64,000 bases of DNA from VRUE01 sp035712345 (GCA_035712345.1 DASTAY010000048.1:62001-126000), one strand, 5' to 3'; positions 32,088 to 41,005 are shown, counted from the first letter of the stretch. Notes: generated by a model from the letters alone, not told the origin. Made by a program: numbers and translations.

Positions 32088-32825
32088 ATGTCGATCGACG
32101 TGACCGAGGCGACCTTCGGCGAGGAGGTGATCGAGCGCTCGCGCCGGCTGCCCGTGGTGGTCGACTTCTGGGCCGAGTGGTGTGGGCCCTGCCGCACGCT
32201 GACCCCGGCGCTCGAGGCGGCGGAGAAGGCGCGTGACGGCAAGGTGGTCCTGGCCAAGGTCGACGTCGACTCCAACCAGGGCCTGGCGGCGCGCTACCGG
32301 GTTCAGGGCATCCCCGCGGTGAAGGCGTTCCGGGACGGCCGGGTCGCGAGCGAGTTCGTCGGCGCCGTGCCGAGGGCGAGGGTGGAGGAGCTGTTCGACT
32401 CGCTCGTCCCTTCGCGGGCCGACGCGCTGCTCGCCAAAGGCGACGAGCTCTCGCTGCGCGAGGCGGCCGAACTCGAGCCGCGCCGCGCCGACATCGCGGT
32501 CGCGTTGGCGAAGGCGCGGCTCGAGCGGGGAGCCGAAGAGGAGGCGCTGGATGCGGTCGAGCCCTTCGAGGGCGATTTCGGCGCCGCGGGCATCGCCGCC
32601 AGGGTCAGGCTGGGCCGGCAGGGCGTCGGCGGCGAGGCCTTTGCCACGCTCGACCGCGGCCACCGCGAGGCGGCCCTGGATGCCCTGCTGGAGGAGATGG
32701 CCGGCGCGGATGAGGAGACCCGCGAGGATCTCCGCCGCGCCATCGTCGGCGTCCTCGACGAGCTCGACCCCGCCGATCCCACCGCGCGCGAGTACCGCAA
32801 GCGCCTCGCCGCGGTCCTCTACTGA
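32088..32825 (+). CDS. Thioredoxin-domain protein with TPR-like C-terminus (CnoX/YbbN-like)
   Basis: Residues 1-105 are a thioredoxin fold with the active site WCGPC (31-35) and cis-Pro in QGIPAVKAF. Residues 115-245 are helical repeats of the TPR_19/20 type (ADALLAKGDELSLREAAELEP, ARLERGAEEEALDAVEPFEGD). This architecture matches CnoX/YbbN co-chaperones; unlike E. coli CnoX, the CxxC pair is intact, so redox activity is possible. Cytoplasmic, no signal peptide. Divergent from the SnoaL gene. Confidence 0.9.
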   Translation: MSIDVTEATFGEEVIERSRRLPVVVDFWAEWCGPCRTLTPALEAAEKARDGKVVLAKVDVDSNQGLAARYRVQGIPAVKAFRDGRVASEFVGAVPRARVEELFDSLVPSRADALLAKGDELSLREAAELEPRRADIAVALAKARLERGAEEEALDAVEPFEGDFGAAGIAARVRLGRQGVGGEAFATLDRGHREAALDALLEEMAGADEETREDLRRAIVGVLDELDPADPTAREYRKRLAAVLY

Positions 32826-32870
32826 GTCAAAGCGGCACTGGGCGCCGTATTCGCGCGCACTGCCGCTTGG

Positions 32871-32990
32871 GTGCTCGGCTATGATGAAGACAAATGCATT
32901 CGGTGGGCGGTCGATGGAAGCTACTGCGGGGCCGGCATTGCCCTGGTCCTCTACCTGATCGTCAATTTCTTGGAAGCGGGTATCTCATGA
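32871..32990 (+). CDS. Possible 39-residue single-helix membrane protein
   Basis: A short GTG frame (MLGYDEDKCIRWAVDGSYC then GAGIALVLYLIVNFLEAGIS) with one clear transmembrane helix. Its TGA overlaps the ATG of the next small membrane gene (ATGA), the coupling pattern used throughout the window. No convincing ribosome site precedes the GTG, so the real start may differ or the frame may be the remnant of a longer gene. Function unknown. Confidence 0.35.
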   Translation: MLGYDEDKCIRWAVDGSYCGAGIALVLYLIVNFLEAGIS

Positions 32991-33208
32991 AGAGATTTGC
33001 GTGGTTGATCTCCCTATTCATGGCTTTGGCAGGGGCAGTGGCGATCGTCGTGGTCTCCGAGTCGCATTCGTGGGATAGCTCTGCGACGACTTGGGCTTTG
33101 GCGGCGGTTCTCGCAGTCCCCACCCTCGTCGACTTCGCCATGGTTCGCTTGAGAAGACGGTCCGTCCGCCGCCGCGAGAGCGGCGGGACGGCGCATCCGG
33201 CCAAGTAG
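32987..33208 (+). CDS. Small two-helix membrane protein
   Basis: A 73-residue protein: MKRFAWLISLFMALAGAVAIVVV as first helix, SATTWALAAVLAVPTLVDFAMV as second, and a basic C-terminus RLRRRSVRRRE that would be cytoplasmic. It overlaps the preceding 39-residue frame and stands 45 bases before murD. I do not recognise it; the position next to the mur/fts cluster is the only functional hint. Confidence 0.55.
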   Translation: MKRFAWLISLFMALAGAVAIVVVSESHSWDSSATTWALAAVLAVPTLVDFAMVRLRRRSVRRRESGGTAHPAK

Positions 33209-33253
33209 ATAAGCCGGACAGGACCCGGCCGACGCGAGGGCGAATATGGCGGG

Positions 33254-34621
33254 ATGAGCTCGCCGCCGCCGCGCAAGGCACGACCGCCGCTGCCGCGGGG
33301 GCCGTTTCTCGTCGTCGGGCTCGCCCGGTCGGGCTGCGCCGCCGCGCGGCTGCTGGCCGAGCGCGGGGGGGAGGTGACGGGGGTCGATTCCGGCAATCCC
33401 GCCGGCGCGGCAGGGCTTGTGGGGCATGGTGTCGAAGTTGCCCTGGATACGGATGGACTGGCTCAGCTCGATGGCATGCGGACCGTCGTCAAGAGCCCGG
33501 GCGTGCCCCGGGAGGCGCCGGTGATCGCTGCGGCGCTGGCGCGCGGGCTCGACGTCCTGGGCGAGCTCGAGCTGGCCTGGCGGGCCATCCCCAATCGCTT
33601 CCTCGCCGTGACCGGCACCAACGGCAAGACGACCACCGTCGAGATGCTCGGTCACGTCTACCGGAGCGCCGGGGAGCCGGTCGCCGTCGCCGGCAACGTC
33701 GGCACGCCGCTCGCCTCGCTTGCCGGCGAGCTCGAGCCCGGCGCGACCGTCGTCTGCGAGGCCTCCAGCTTCCAGCTCGAGGACACGTCCCACTTCGCGC
33801 CGGAGTGCGGCGTCTTCCTCAACCTCGCGCCTGACCATCTCGATCGCCATCGCGACCTCGAGGCCTATCTGGCGGCGAAGCTGCGGATCTTCGCCAACCA
33901 GGGCAACGACGACGTCGCCGTCTACAACGCCGACGACCCGGCCCTCGCGGGCACGGACCTCGGCGGCTGCGCGCGCCGCATCGCCTTCTGCCGGGGCGCC
34001 GCCCCGGAGTGCGAGGTGGCGCTGGCCGGGGGCACGATCTTCTACGACGGCGAGCCACTGCTGGCCGCCACGGAGCTGGGAGTCGCCGGCGAGCACAACG
34101 TCGCCAACGCGATGGCGGCGGCGACCGCCGCGCTGGCGATGGGGCTCGACCGCGATGCCGTGCGCGAGGGCCTGCGGACCTTCGCCGGCGTCCCGCATCG
34201 CCTCGAGCAGGTCGCCGAGCTCGACGGCGTGCGCTACGTCAACGACTCCAAGGCGACCAACGTCGCCTCGGCATTCGTCGGGATCTCGACCTTCGACGGA
34301 GGCATCCACGCGATCCTCGGCGGCAGCGAGAAGGGCGAAGCGTTCGGCCAGCTGGTCGAGCCGGTGAGCGAGCGCTGCGCCGCCTGCTACCTGATCGGCG
34401 CCACTGCGGATCGTCTCGCGACCGAGCTCGCACCGGTCCTCGCCGCCGGCGTCGAGCTGCATCGCTGCGCCGATCTCGAGGACGCGGTGCGTCGTGCCCG
34501 CGCCGCCGCGCGTCCGGGCGAGGTCGTCCTGCTCTCGCCGGCCTGCGCCAGCTTCGATGCCTTCGAGAGCTTCGAGCGGCGCGGTGAGCGCTTCCGTGAG
34601 ATCGTCGGAGCACTTGCGTGA
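33254..34621 (+). CDS. murD: UDP-N-acetylmuramoyl-L-alanine--D-glutamate ligase
   Basis: Adds D-glutamate to the peptidoglycan precursor. The 455-residue protein has an N-terminal Rossmann domain (FLVVGLARSGCAAARLLAERG), the ATP-binding VTGTNGKTTTVEML, FQLEDTSHFAPE, LAPDHLDRH and the C-terminal VNDSKATN ligand-binding segment. The first gene of the run murD-ftsW-murG-murC-murB-ftsQ-ftsZ. Its stop overlaps the ftsW GTG. Confidence 0.97.
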   Translation: MSSPPPRKARPPLPRGPFLVVGLARSGCAAARLLAERGGEVTGVDSGNPAGAAGLVGHGVEVALDTDGLAQLDGMRTVVKSPGVPREAPVIAAALARGLDVLGELELAWRAIPNRFLAVTGTNGKTTTVEMLGHVYRSAGEPVAVAGNVGTPLASLAGELEPGATVVCEASSFQLEDTSHFAPECGVFLNLAPDHLDRHRDLEAYLAAKLRIFANQGNDDVAVYNADDPALAGTDLGGCARRIAFCRGAAPECEVALAGGTIFYDGEPLLAATELGVAGEHNVANAMAAATAALAMGLDRDAVREGLRTFAGVPHRLEQVAELDGVRYVNDSKATNVASAFVGISTFDGGIHAILGGSEKGEAFGQLVEPVSERCAACYLIGATADRLATELAPVLAAGVELHRCADLEDAVRRARAAARPGEVVLLSPACASFDAFESFERRGERFREIVGALA

Positions 34622-35952
34622 GCGCGCTCTCGCTGCCCTGGCCGAGGCCGAAGCGGAAGGCCGGGAAGTCGGCGGCCAAGGCGAAGGCGAAACGGCGCGC
34701 CGCGAAGCTGCCCGCCGAGTACAACCTGCTGCTCACCGCGACCCTCTGCCTGCTCGCCTTCGGCGCGGTGATGGTCTTCTCGGCCAGCTCGACCACCCGC
34801 ATCCTCAACGACGGCGGCCTCTCCGACAGCGCCTTCTACCTGAAGCGCACGCTGCTCTTCGGCGCCGTCGGCCTGGCGATCATGCACGTGACCGCCCGCC
34901 ACGGCCTGGAGACGATCCGCCGCCTCACCCCGGCGATCCTCGGCATCTCGATGTTCCTGCTCTTCGCGGTGCTCTTCGGCGGCACCTCGGTAAACGGCTC
35001 GAGCCGTTGGATCGGTCCCAGCTTCATCCAGCTGCAGCCCTCCGAGATCGCCAAGGTGGCGCTGATCCTCTACGGGGCCGACCTGCTCGCCCGCAAGCCG
35101 AAGCGGGCGCGCACGCTCGAGGGGCTGATGCCCTTCCTGCTGGTGGTCGGCGCCGCAACCCTGTTGATCGTGGTCGAGCCCGACATGGGCACCGCGATGG
35201 TCATCGCCTTCGCCGTCACCGCCACCCTGATCGCCGCCGGGATGCGCATTCGCGACCTCGCCCTGATCGCCGCGGGGCTCGCCGTCTTCGGGTTGCTGCT
35301 GACGGTGATCGAGCCCTACCGGATGGCCCGCCTGACCGGCTTCCTCAACCCGGGCGCCGACGCGGGCGGCGCCGGCTTCCAGGCGGCGCAGGCGAAGATC
35401 GCGCTCGGCTCGGGCGGCATCTTCGGGGTCGGCATCGGCAACGGGGTGCAGAAGGCCTTCTACCTGCCCGAGGCGCACACCGACATGATCTCGGCGGTGA
35501 TCGGCGAGGAGCTCGGCCTGGTCGGCATCCTCGGCGTCGTCGGGCTCTTCGGCCTCTTCGGCTATGCCGGCCTGCAGGTCGCCAAGAAAGCCAAGGACAA
35601 CTACGGCAAGCTGCTCGTAGCCGGGCTCACCTCGCTCGTCCTCGTGCAGGCGACGATCAACCTCTTCGCCGTGATGGGGCTGGCGCCGCTGACCGGGGTG
35701 CCGCTGCCGTTCGTCTCCTACGGCAACAGCAGCCTGATGGCGACGCTGTTCGCCGTCGGGCTGATCCTCAACGTCGCGCGCGGGGGGACCGCCCGCGCTG
35801 GCAAACTGCGCGTCGTCGAGGGCGGGCGCAAGCCCGCACGTGGAAGGAGCCGATCGAGCAGTGCCAGAAGCCGTAAGAGTGGTGGTGGCAGCCGGGGGAA
35901 CGGCGGGTCACGTCGTACCGGCCATGGCGGTCGCAGACGAGCTTCGGGCTAG
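34618..35952 (+). CDS. ftsW: Septal peptidoglycan glycosyltransferase FtsW
   Basis: SEDS-family lipid II polymerase for division. The 444-residue protein has ten predicted helices with conserved GSSRWIGPSFIQLQPSEIAK, the catalytic-loop region and the C-terminal PLPFVSYGNSSLMATLFAVGLIL. It starts with a short basic cytoplasmic stretch and ends with a basic Ser/Arg/Gly-rich tail of about 45 residues. The last 92 bases overlap murG in another frame, an unusually long overlap; the tail may be dispensable. Confidence 0.96.
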   Translation: MSALSLPWPRPKRKAGKSAAKAKAKRRAAKLPAEYNLLLTATLCLLAFGAVMVFSASSTTRILNDGGLSDSAFYLKRTLLFGAVGLAIMHVTARHGLETIRRLTPAILGISMFLLFAVLFGGTSVNGSSRWIGPSFIQLQPSEIAKVALILYGADLLARKPKRARTLEGLMPFLLVVGAATLLIVVEPDMGTAMVIAFAVTATLIAAGMRIRDLALIAAGLAVFGLLLTVIEPYRMARLTGFLNPGADAGGAGFQAAQAKIALGSGGIFGVGIGNGVQKAFYLPEAHTDMISAVIGEELGLVGILGVVGLFGLFGYAGLQVAKKAKDNYGKLLVAGLTSLVLVQATINLFAVMGLAPLTGVPLPFVSYGNSSLMATLFAVGLILNVARGGTARAGKLRVVEGGRKPARGRSRSSSARSRKSGGGSRGNGGSRRTGHGGRRRASG

Positions 35953-36952
35953 CGGCGCCGAGGTCTCCTTCCTCGGTACGCGCGAGCGGATCGAGGCCGA
36001 CCTGGTTCCCTCCGCCGGCTATGAGATCGACTTCGTCAAGGTGCGGGGGATTGATCGTGGCAGCCGCGTGCGGGCAGCCAGGGCGGGGGTCGAGGCGGTC
36101 GCTGCGGTGGGAACGGCGTCCCGGGTCCTCTGGCGCCGCCGGCCCGACGTGGTGATGGGCGGCGGCGGCTTCGTCGCCGGCCCGGCCGGCCTGGCCGCCG
36201 CGCTTGCCCGCGTCCCGCTCGTCCTGACCGAGGCCGACAGCCACCTCGGGCTCGCCAACCGGTTGCTCGCGCGCCAGGCCAAGCGCGTCTGCCTCGCCTT
36301 CCCGATCGCCGGGCGGGACGGCAAGCGGTACCTGCTCACGGGACGGCCGGTGCCCGAGGCGGTGCTCGCCGCGGATCGCGAGTCCGCCCGGGAGCGCTTC
36401 GGCATCGCCCCCGGCGCCCGCTGCCTGCTCGTGATGGGAGGCAGCCAGGGCGCCCGCTCGATCAACGAGTGCGCCGTCGCCGCGCTGGCCGAGCGAGGCG
36501 GGCGCGACTTCGACGTCATCCACCTCGCCGGCAGCCGGGACTTCGATGCCCTGAACGAGCGCCTCGCCGCGGCGCCTCACAACCGGCGGTACGTTCTGCT
36601 GGCCTACGAGCCCGATCTCGGCGACTGCCTGGCGGCCTGCGACCTGGTGCTGGGTCGCTCGGGCGGCTCGATCTTCGAGCTGACCGCGGCCGGGCGGCCG
36701 GCGATCCTGGTGCCGTACCCACACGCCGCCGCCGGCCATCAGGAGAGCAACGCGGCCTGGATGGCCGAGGCGGGCGCCGCCACGGTGATCGCCGATGCGG
36801 AGCTCGAGGCGGGCCGGCTCTCGACCGAGGTCGCGGCGCTCCTCGCCGATGAGGAGCGTCTCACCTCGATGTCGGCGGCCTCGGCGAGCCTGGCCAAGCC
36901 CGACGCGGCCAGGCGGATCGCGGCCGAGGTCCTGGGGGCGGTGCGATCTTGA
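35861..36952 (+). CDS. murG: Lipid II synthase (GlcNAc transferase)
   Basis: GT28 glycosyltransferase forming lipid II on the inner membrane face. The 363-residue protein has the phosphate loop VVVAAGGTAGHVVPAMAVA, MGGGGFVAGPAGLAAAL, MGGSQGARSIN and the UDP-GlcNAc site GRSGGSIFELTAAGRPAILVPYPHAAAGHQ. GTG 35861 fits the family start; GTG 35840 is an in-frame alternative. Overlaps ftsW, and its stop overlaps the TTG of murC. Confidence 0.96.
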   Translation: MPEAVRVVVAAGGTAGHVVPAMAVADELRASGAEVSFLGTRERIEADLVPSAGYEIDFVKVRGIDRGSRVRAARAGVEAVAAVGTASRVLWRRRPDVVMGGGGFVAGPAGLAAALARVPLVLTEADSHLGLANRLLARQAKRVCLAFPIAGRDGKRYLLTGRPVPEAVLAADRESARERFGIAPGARCLLVMGGSQGARSINECAVAALAERGGRDFDVIHLAGSRDFDALNERLAAAPHNRRYVLLAYEPDLGDCLAACDLVLGRSGGSIFELTAAGRPAILVPYPHAAAGHQESNAAWMAEAGAATVIADAELEAGRLSTEVAALLADEERLTSMSAASASLAKPDAARRIAAEVLGAVRS

Positions 36953-38208
36953 GCGGGTGGTCCGAGCGGCGGCTGCACTTCATCGGCATCGGCGGGGCGG
37001 GGATGAGCGGCCTGGCGCTGGTCTGCGCCGAGCTCGGCGCGACCGTGACCGGCAGCGACCGCAGCGACTCCTCTTATATGGAGCGCCTGCGCGCCGCCGG
37101 GCTCGAGCCGGCCATCGGCCACGATGCCGACAACCTGCCGGCCGGCGCGGAGGTGGTCGTCTCGACCGCGATCGCCGCCGAGAACCCGGAGCTGGCCCTG
37201 GCGCGTGAGCGGGGCCTCACGGTCCGCCGTCGCGGCGAGCTGCTGGCCGAGCTCTGCGCCGAGAAGCGCCTGATCGCGATCGCCGGCACGCACGGCAAGA
37301 CGACGACGACCGCGATGCTCGTCTGGGCGCTGCGCGAGCTCGGCGCCGACCCGGCCTTCTTCGTCGGAGGCGAGGTGCCCGGACTGGGGCCGGGCGGCGG
37401 CGCCGCGAACGCCGGCTGGGGCGGGGGGGAGTGGGTGGTCGCCGAGGCCGACGAGAGCGATGCCAGCTTCCTCGACCTCGCGCCCCAGATCGCCGTCGTC
37501 ACCAACATCGAGATGGACCACCACTCGCGCTGGGGCTCGATCGCCGAGCTGCGCGCGGCCTTCGACCGCTTTGCCGAAGGCGCGAGGTTGGCCGAGTTCG
37601 ACCTCGAGTCGCCCGGTCCGGACGATCTTCGCCTCGCCGTGCCAGGCCGCCACAACGTGCTCAATGCGCGCGCCGCCCTGGCGGCGGCCGAGCTCGCCGG
37701 CTTCGACTCCGACGCCGTCGCCGCGGGGCTCGCCGGCTTTCCCGGCGTCCATCGCAGGCTCGAGCTGAAGGGGGAACGCGGCGGGGCGCGCATCTACGAC
37801 GACTACGCCCATCACCCGACCGAGGTGCGGGCGGCGCTGGGAGCGTTGCGCGAATCCCGGCCCTCGCGGCTGGTCGCGGCCTTCCAGCCCCACCTCTACT
37901 CGCGCACCAAGGTCTTCGCCGAGCAGTTCGGCGCGGCGCTCGCGCTGGCCGACGAAGCAGTCGTCCTCGACGTCTACCCCGCGCGCGAGGAGCCGATCGG
38001 CGAGCTGGCCGGGGTCAGCGGCCTGGACGTCGCTCGCGCCGCGGCCGACCGGATGGCCGGGAGGCCGGTGATCTGGGCGCCGGAGTTGGAGCAGGCTCAG
38101 GCGGCGCTCGGAGCGCGCCTTGGCCCCGGGGTGGTTGCGGTGACGATCGGCGCCGGCGACGTGCTGCGGATCGGCGAGATGCTGCTTGCGGAAGGGGCGC
38201 CGGCATGA
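36949..38208 (+). CDS. murC: UDP-N-acetylmuramate--L-alanine ligase
   Basis: First amino-acid addition in precursor synthesis. TTG start, 419 residues, somewhat shorter than the usual 450-490. N-terminal LHFIGIGGAGMSGLALVC, P-loop IAGTHGKTTTTAMLVW, VTNIEMDHHSRWGS and the C-terminal YDDYAHHPTEVRAAL and FQPHLYSRTKVF are all present. The shortening is spread over the middle domain. Coupled to murG (TTGA) and murB (ATGA). Confidence 0.96.
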   Translation: MSGWSERRLHFIGIGGAGMSGLALVCAELGATVTGSDRSDSSYMERLRAAGLEPAIGHDADNLPAGAEVVVSTAIAAENPELALARERGLTVRRRGELLAELCAEKRLIAIAGTHGKTTTTAMLVWALRELGADPAFFVGGEVPGLGPGGGAANAGWGGGEWVVAEADESDASFLDLAPQIAVVTNIEMDHHSRWGSIAELRAAFDRFAEGARLAEFDLESPGPDDLRLAVPGRHNVLNARAALAAAELAGFDSDAVAAGLAGFPGVHRRLELKGERGGARIYDDYAHHPTEVRAALGALRESRPSRLVAAFQPHLYSRTKVFAEQFGAALALADEAVVLDVYPAREEPIGELAGVSGLDVARAAADRMAGRPVIWAPELEQAQAALGARLGPGVVAVTIGAGDVLRIGEMLLAEGAPA

Positions 38209-39119
38209 ACGATCCGCCCGCCGGGGTCGAGCGCGACTTCTCCCTTGGCCGCCTGACCACCGTTCGCGCCGGGGGCGCCGCCGACTGGTTCGCCCGTCCG
38301 GCAGGGGTCGACCAGCTGGTCGCGCTGTTGGCCTGGGCGGAGACCGAGGGGATCCCTGTCGGCATCGTCGGCTCGGGCTCGAACCTGCTCGTCGCCGACG
38401 ACGGCTTCCACGGCCTGGTGCTGAAGCTCGATGGCGACCTGGCCTCTGTTGCGCTGCAGGGCGAGCGGTTTCTCTGCGGCGGCGGCGCCCGGCTTCCCTC
38501 GGCCGCGGCCAAAGCCGCCGGTTGGGGGCTGGTGGGCCTCGAGTTCGGCGTCAACATCCCCGGCACGGTCGGCGGTGCGGTGAAGATGAACGCCAACGCC
38601 TACGGCGGCGAGCTCGCCAGGGTGATCGAGTGGGTCGAGGTCGCCACCCGGGCGGGAACCGAGCGGCGCCCGCCGGAGCAGCTCGGCTTTGCGTACCGCA
38701 GCTCCAGCCTGGGGGAGGGCGAGGTGGTCGCCCGCGTCTCCTTCTGGCTGCAGCGAGGCGACCCCGGGACGATCAAGGCGACGATGTCCGCTATGCGAGA
38801 GAAACGCCACCGGGCGCAGCCGTCCGGCATCAAGACCTTCGGCTCCACCTTCAAGAACCCGGAGGACGTGCGCGCCGAGGGGCGCACCGCGGGGCAGCTG
38901 CTCGAGGCGGCCGGCTGCCAGGGCCTGCGGGTCGGCGGCGCTCGCTTCTCGCCGACGCACGCGAACTTCGTCGAGAACACCGGCGAGGCGACGACGGCCG
39001 ACGTGCTGGCGCTGATGGCCGCCGGCCGCCGACGCGTCCACGAGCGCTTCGGTGTCGCGCTCGAGCCGGAGGTGCAGCTGCTCGGCGAGGTGCGCTGGCC
39101 GGAGGACTGGGAGCTGTGA
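38205..39119 (+). CDS. murB: UDP-N-acetylenolpyruvoylglucosamine reductase
   Basis: FAD-dependent reduction to UDP-MurNAc. The 304-residue protein has TVRAGGAADWFARPAG, IVGSGSNLLVADDGF, GLEFGVNIPGTVGGAVKMNANAYGG, YRSSSL and FGSTFKNPED, with the C-terminal FSPTHANFVENTGEAT segment, the type II MurB pattern. ATG 38205 overlaps the murC stop. Overlaps the ftsQ GTG at the other end. Confidence 0.96.
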   Translation: MNDPPAGVERDFSLGRLTTVRAGGAADWFARPAGVDQLVALLAWAETEGIPVGIVGSGSNLLVADDGFHGLVLKLDGDLASVALQGERFLCGGGARLPSAAAKAAGWGLVGLEFGVNIPGTVGGAVKMNANAYGGELARVIEWVEVATRAGTERRPPEQLGFAYRSSSLGEGEVVARVSFWLQRGDPGTIKATMSAMREKRHRAQPSGIKTFGSTFKNPEDVRAEGRTAGQLLEAAGCQGLRVGGARFSPTHANFVENTGEATTADVLALMAAGRRRVHERFGVALEPEVQLLGEVRWPEDWEL

Positions 39120-39646
39120 GGCGCCTGCGGTTTCTCTGGGTGCTTGTCGCGGTGATCGTGGCCGGGGCAGTGTGGCAATTGCTGTTCAACGGAAAGACCG
39201 TCGGGCCGACCGTGATCGTGCCACGCGCAACGGCGACGATCGGCTCCGGCGCGGACGCGGTCGCCGTCGGCCCCGGTGGCCAGCTGCTCGGCTGGTTGCC
39301 CGTCTCAGAGGACGCTCAGCTGCCGGCGCTGCCGCTCACCGCGCCACCCAGGAACGGTCGCCTGGCGGGCCCCGTCCTCCAGCAGGCAAAGGTGCTGGGC
39401 GCGGCGCCCGCGGGCCTGCGCCCCTACCTGGAGAGCAGCTACGACGGCGAAAGCGGTGTGGACGTGAGGCTGCGCTCGGGGATCGAACTGCGCTTCGGCG
39501 ACGCGTCGCAGGTGCGGGCGAAGTGGAAGGCCGCGGCGGCGGTGCTGGCCGACCCATCGGTCACCTCACTCGATTATGTAGACCTGCATGCGCCGGGGCG
39601 CCCCGCCGTAGGCGGCTCTGGGCATACGCTTCCGCCCGTCGAATGA
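39116..39646 (+). CDS. ftsQ: Short FtsQ-like division protein lacking a POTRA domain
   Basis: A 176-residue single-pass membrane protein (helix at residues 4-23, LRFLWVLVAVIVAGAVWQLL). After the helix it goes almost directly into a beta-rich domain: VAVGPGGQLLGWLPV, GVDVRLRSGIELRFGDASQVRAKWKAAAAVLAD and YVDLHAPGRPAV. That order and the final strand resemble the C-terminal FtsQ/DivIB domain. The ~70-residue POTRA domain normally between helix and beta domain is missing. The position between murB and ftsZ supports FtsQ; the assignment is by context and weak sequence pattern. Confidence 0.7.
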   Translation: MRRLRFLWVLVAVIVAGAVWQLLFNGKTVGPTVIVPRATATIGSGADAVAVGPGGQLLGWLPVSEDAQLPALPLTAPPRNGRLAGPVLQQAKVLGAAPAGLRPYLESSYDGESGVDVRLRSGIELRFGDASQVRAKWKAAAAVLADPSVTSLDYVDLHAPGRPAVGGSGHTLPPVE

Positions 39647-39901
39647 ACCCTCGACCGCAGGGTTAGACTGAGGGGAACCTCAAGTAAGCATCGAGACTTG
39701 GCGCTTGCAGGATGCTGCCCGGCGGTTTGACAGGCCCCCGAAAATGCCCTACGTTGAGCGCAATTTCCGTGCTTCAGGAGTAGGCTTGAACCCTTAAGCC
39801 TTGCTGAAGCGTCGGACGGAACAAAGGCTCAACTCAAATCCAGTCCTGGCGGATTGGGCAGATACCAGCCCCGGCGGGGCTGGGTTTGGAGAAATCGGGA
39901 G
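39647..39901 (+). promoter_or_regulatory. ftsZ promoter and structured leader
   Basis: A candidate promoter reads TTGACA (39727-39732), 17-base spacer, TACGTT (39750-39755). The predicted ~140-base leader holds two hairpins: GCTTCAG/CTGAAGC (39771-39810) enclosing GGCTT/AAGCC, and CCAGCCCC-GGC-GGGGCTGG (39865-39883). The second ends 4 bases before the GGAG ribosome site (39888-39891), which is 10 bases from the ATG. The hairpin could restrict ribosome access. Sequence-only prediction. Confidence 0.6.
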
Positions 39902-40984
39902 ATGGAATCCACTTACCTGGCTGTGATCAAGGTCGTCGGCGCCGGCGGCGGGGGCACCAATGCCGTCAGCCGGATGGTCGACGCGGGGATTCGCGGCGTC
40001 GAGTTCGTCGCGGTCAACACCGACGCGCAGGCGCTGCAGGCGTGCGACGCCGACATCAAGCTCTCGATCGGCCAGGAGCTGACCCGCGGCCTCGGTGCCG
40101 GCGGCAACCCCGAGGTCGGGGCAGGCGCCGCCGCGGAGAGTCGCGACGAGATCAAGGAGGCGCTGAAGGGCGCCGACATGGTCTTCGTCACCGCGGGCGA
40201 GGGTGGCGGCACCGGCACCGGCTCGGCGCCGGTGATCGCCGAGATCGCCAAGGAAGAGATCGGCGCGCTGACCGTCGGCGCCGTGACCAAGCCGTTCGAG
40301 TTCGAGGGCAAACGACGGATGCAGCAGGCGCTCGAGGGCATCGAGAAGCTGCGCAACAACGTCGACACCCTGATCATCGTCCCCAACGAGAAGCTGCTGC
40401 AGGCGGTCGAGCGGCGCACCAGCGTGCTCGAGGCGTTTCGCCAGGCGGACGACATCCTGCGCCAGGGCGTGCAGGGCATCACCGACCTGATCACGATCCC
40501 AGGCCTGATCAACCTCGACTTCGCCGACGTGCGCACGATCATGCGCGACGCCGGCTCCGCCCTGATGGGCGTCGGCGCCGCCTCGGGCGAGTCGCGCGCC
40601 GTCGACGCCGCCAAGGCGGCCGTCACCTCGCCCTTGATCGAGGAGTCGATCAAGGGCGCGACCGGGATGCTGCTCAACATCACCGGCCCCGAGGACCTCG
40701 GCCTCTTCGAGGTCAACGAGGCGGCCCAGCTGGTCCAGGCCGAAGCCGACGACAACGCCAACATCATCTTCGGCTCGGTCGTCGACCAGTCGATGCGCGA
40801 CGAGGTCCGCGTCACGGTGATCGCCACCGGCTTCGAGGGCTTCGAGCTGCTCGCCCGCTCGCCGCAGCGTGTCCGCCGTCGCTACGAGAGCCGCGGGCCG
40901 CGGATCTCGGCCGAGGACACCGACATCCGCAAACTGCGGGTCTCAGACGACGACATCGACGTTCCCGGGTTCCTCAAGGAATAG
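39902..40984 (+). CDS. ftsZ: Cell division protein FtsZ
   Basis: Tubulin-like GTPase forming the Z ring. The 360-residue protein begins MESTYLAVIKVVGAGGGGTNAV, then has the tubulin signature GGGTGTGSAP, TKPFEFEG, the T7 loop and VTVIATGFEG. A short linker leads to the C-terminal peptide DDIDVPGFLKE, which recruits FtsA/SepF-type partners. ATG 39902 is used because it matches the family start and has a GGAG 10 bases upstream; the frame is open further upstream. It appears to have its own promoter. Confidence 0.98.
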   Translation: MESTYLAVIKVVGAGGGGTNAVSRMVDAGIRGVEFVAVNTDAQALQACDADIKLSIGQELTRGLGAGGNPEVGAGAAAESRDEIKEALKGADMVFVTAGEGGGTGTGSAPVIAEIAKEEIGALTVGAVTKPFEFEGKRRMQQALEGIEKLRNNVDTLIIVPNEKLLQAVERRTSVLEAFRQADDILRQGVQGITDLITIPGLINLDFADVRTIMRDAGSALMGVGAASGESRAVDAAKAAVTSPLIEESIKGATGMLLNITGPEDLGLFEVNEAAQLVQAEADDNANIIFGSVVDQSMRDEVRVTVIATGFEGFELLARSPQRVRRRYESRGPRISAEDTDIRKLRVSDDDIDVPGFLKE

Positions 40985-41005
40985 ATCTAGATCCGTTAAG
41001 GGCGG

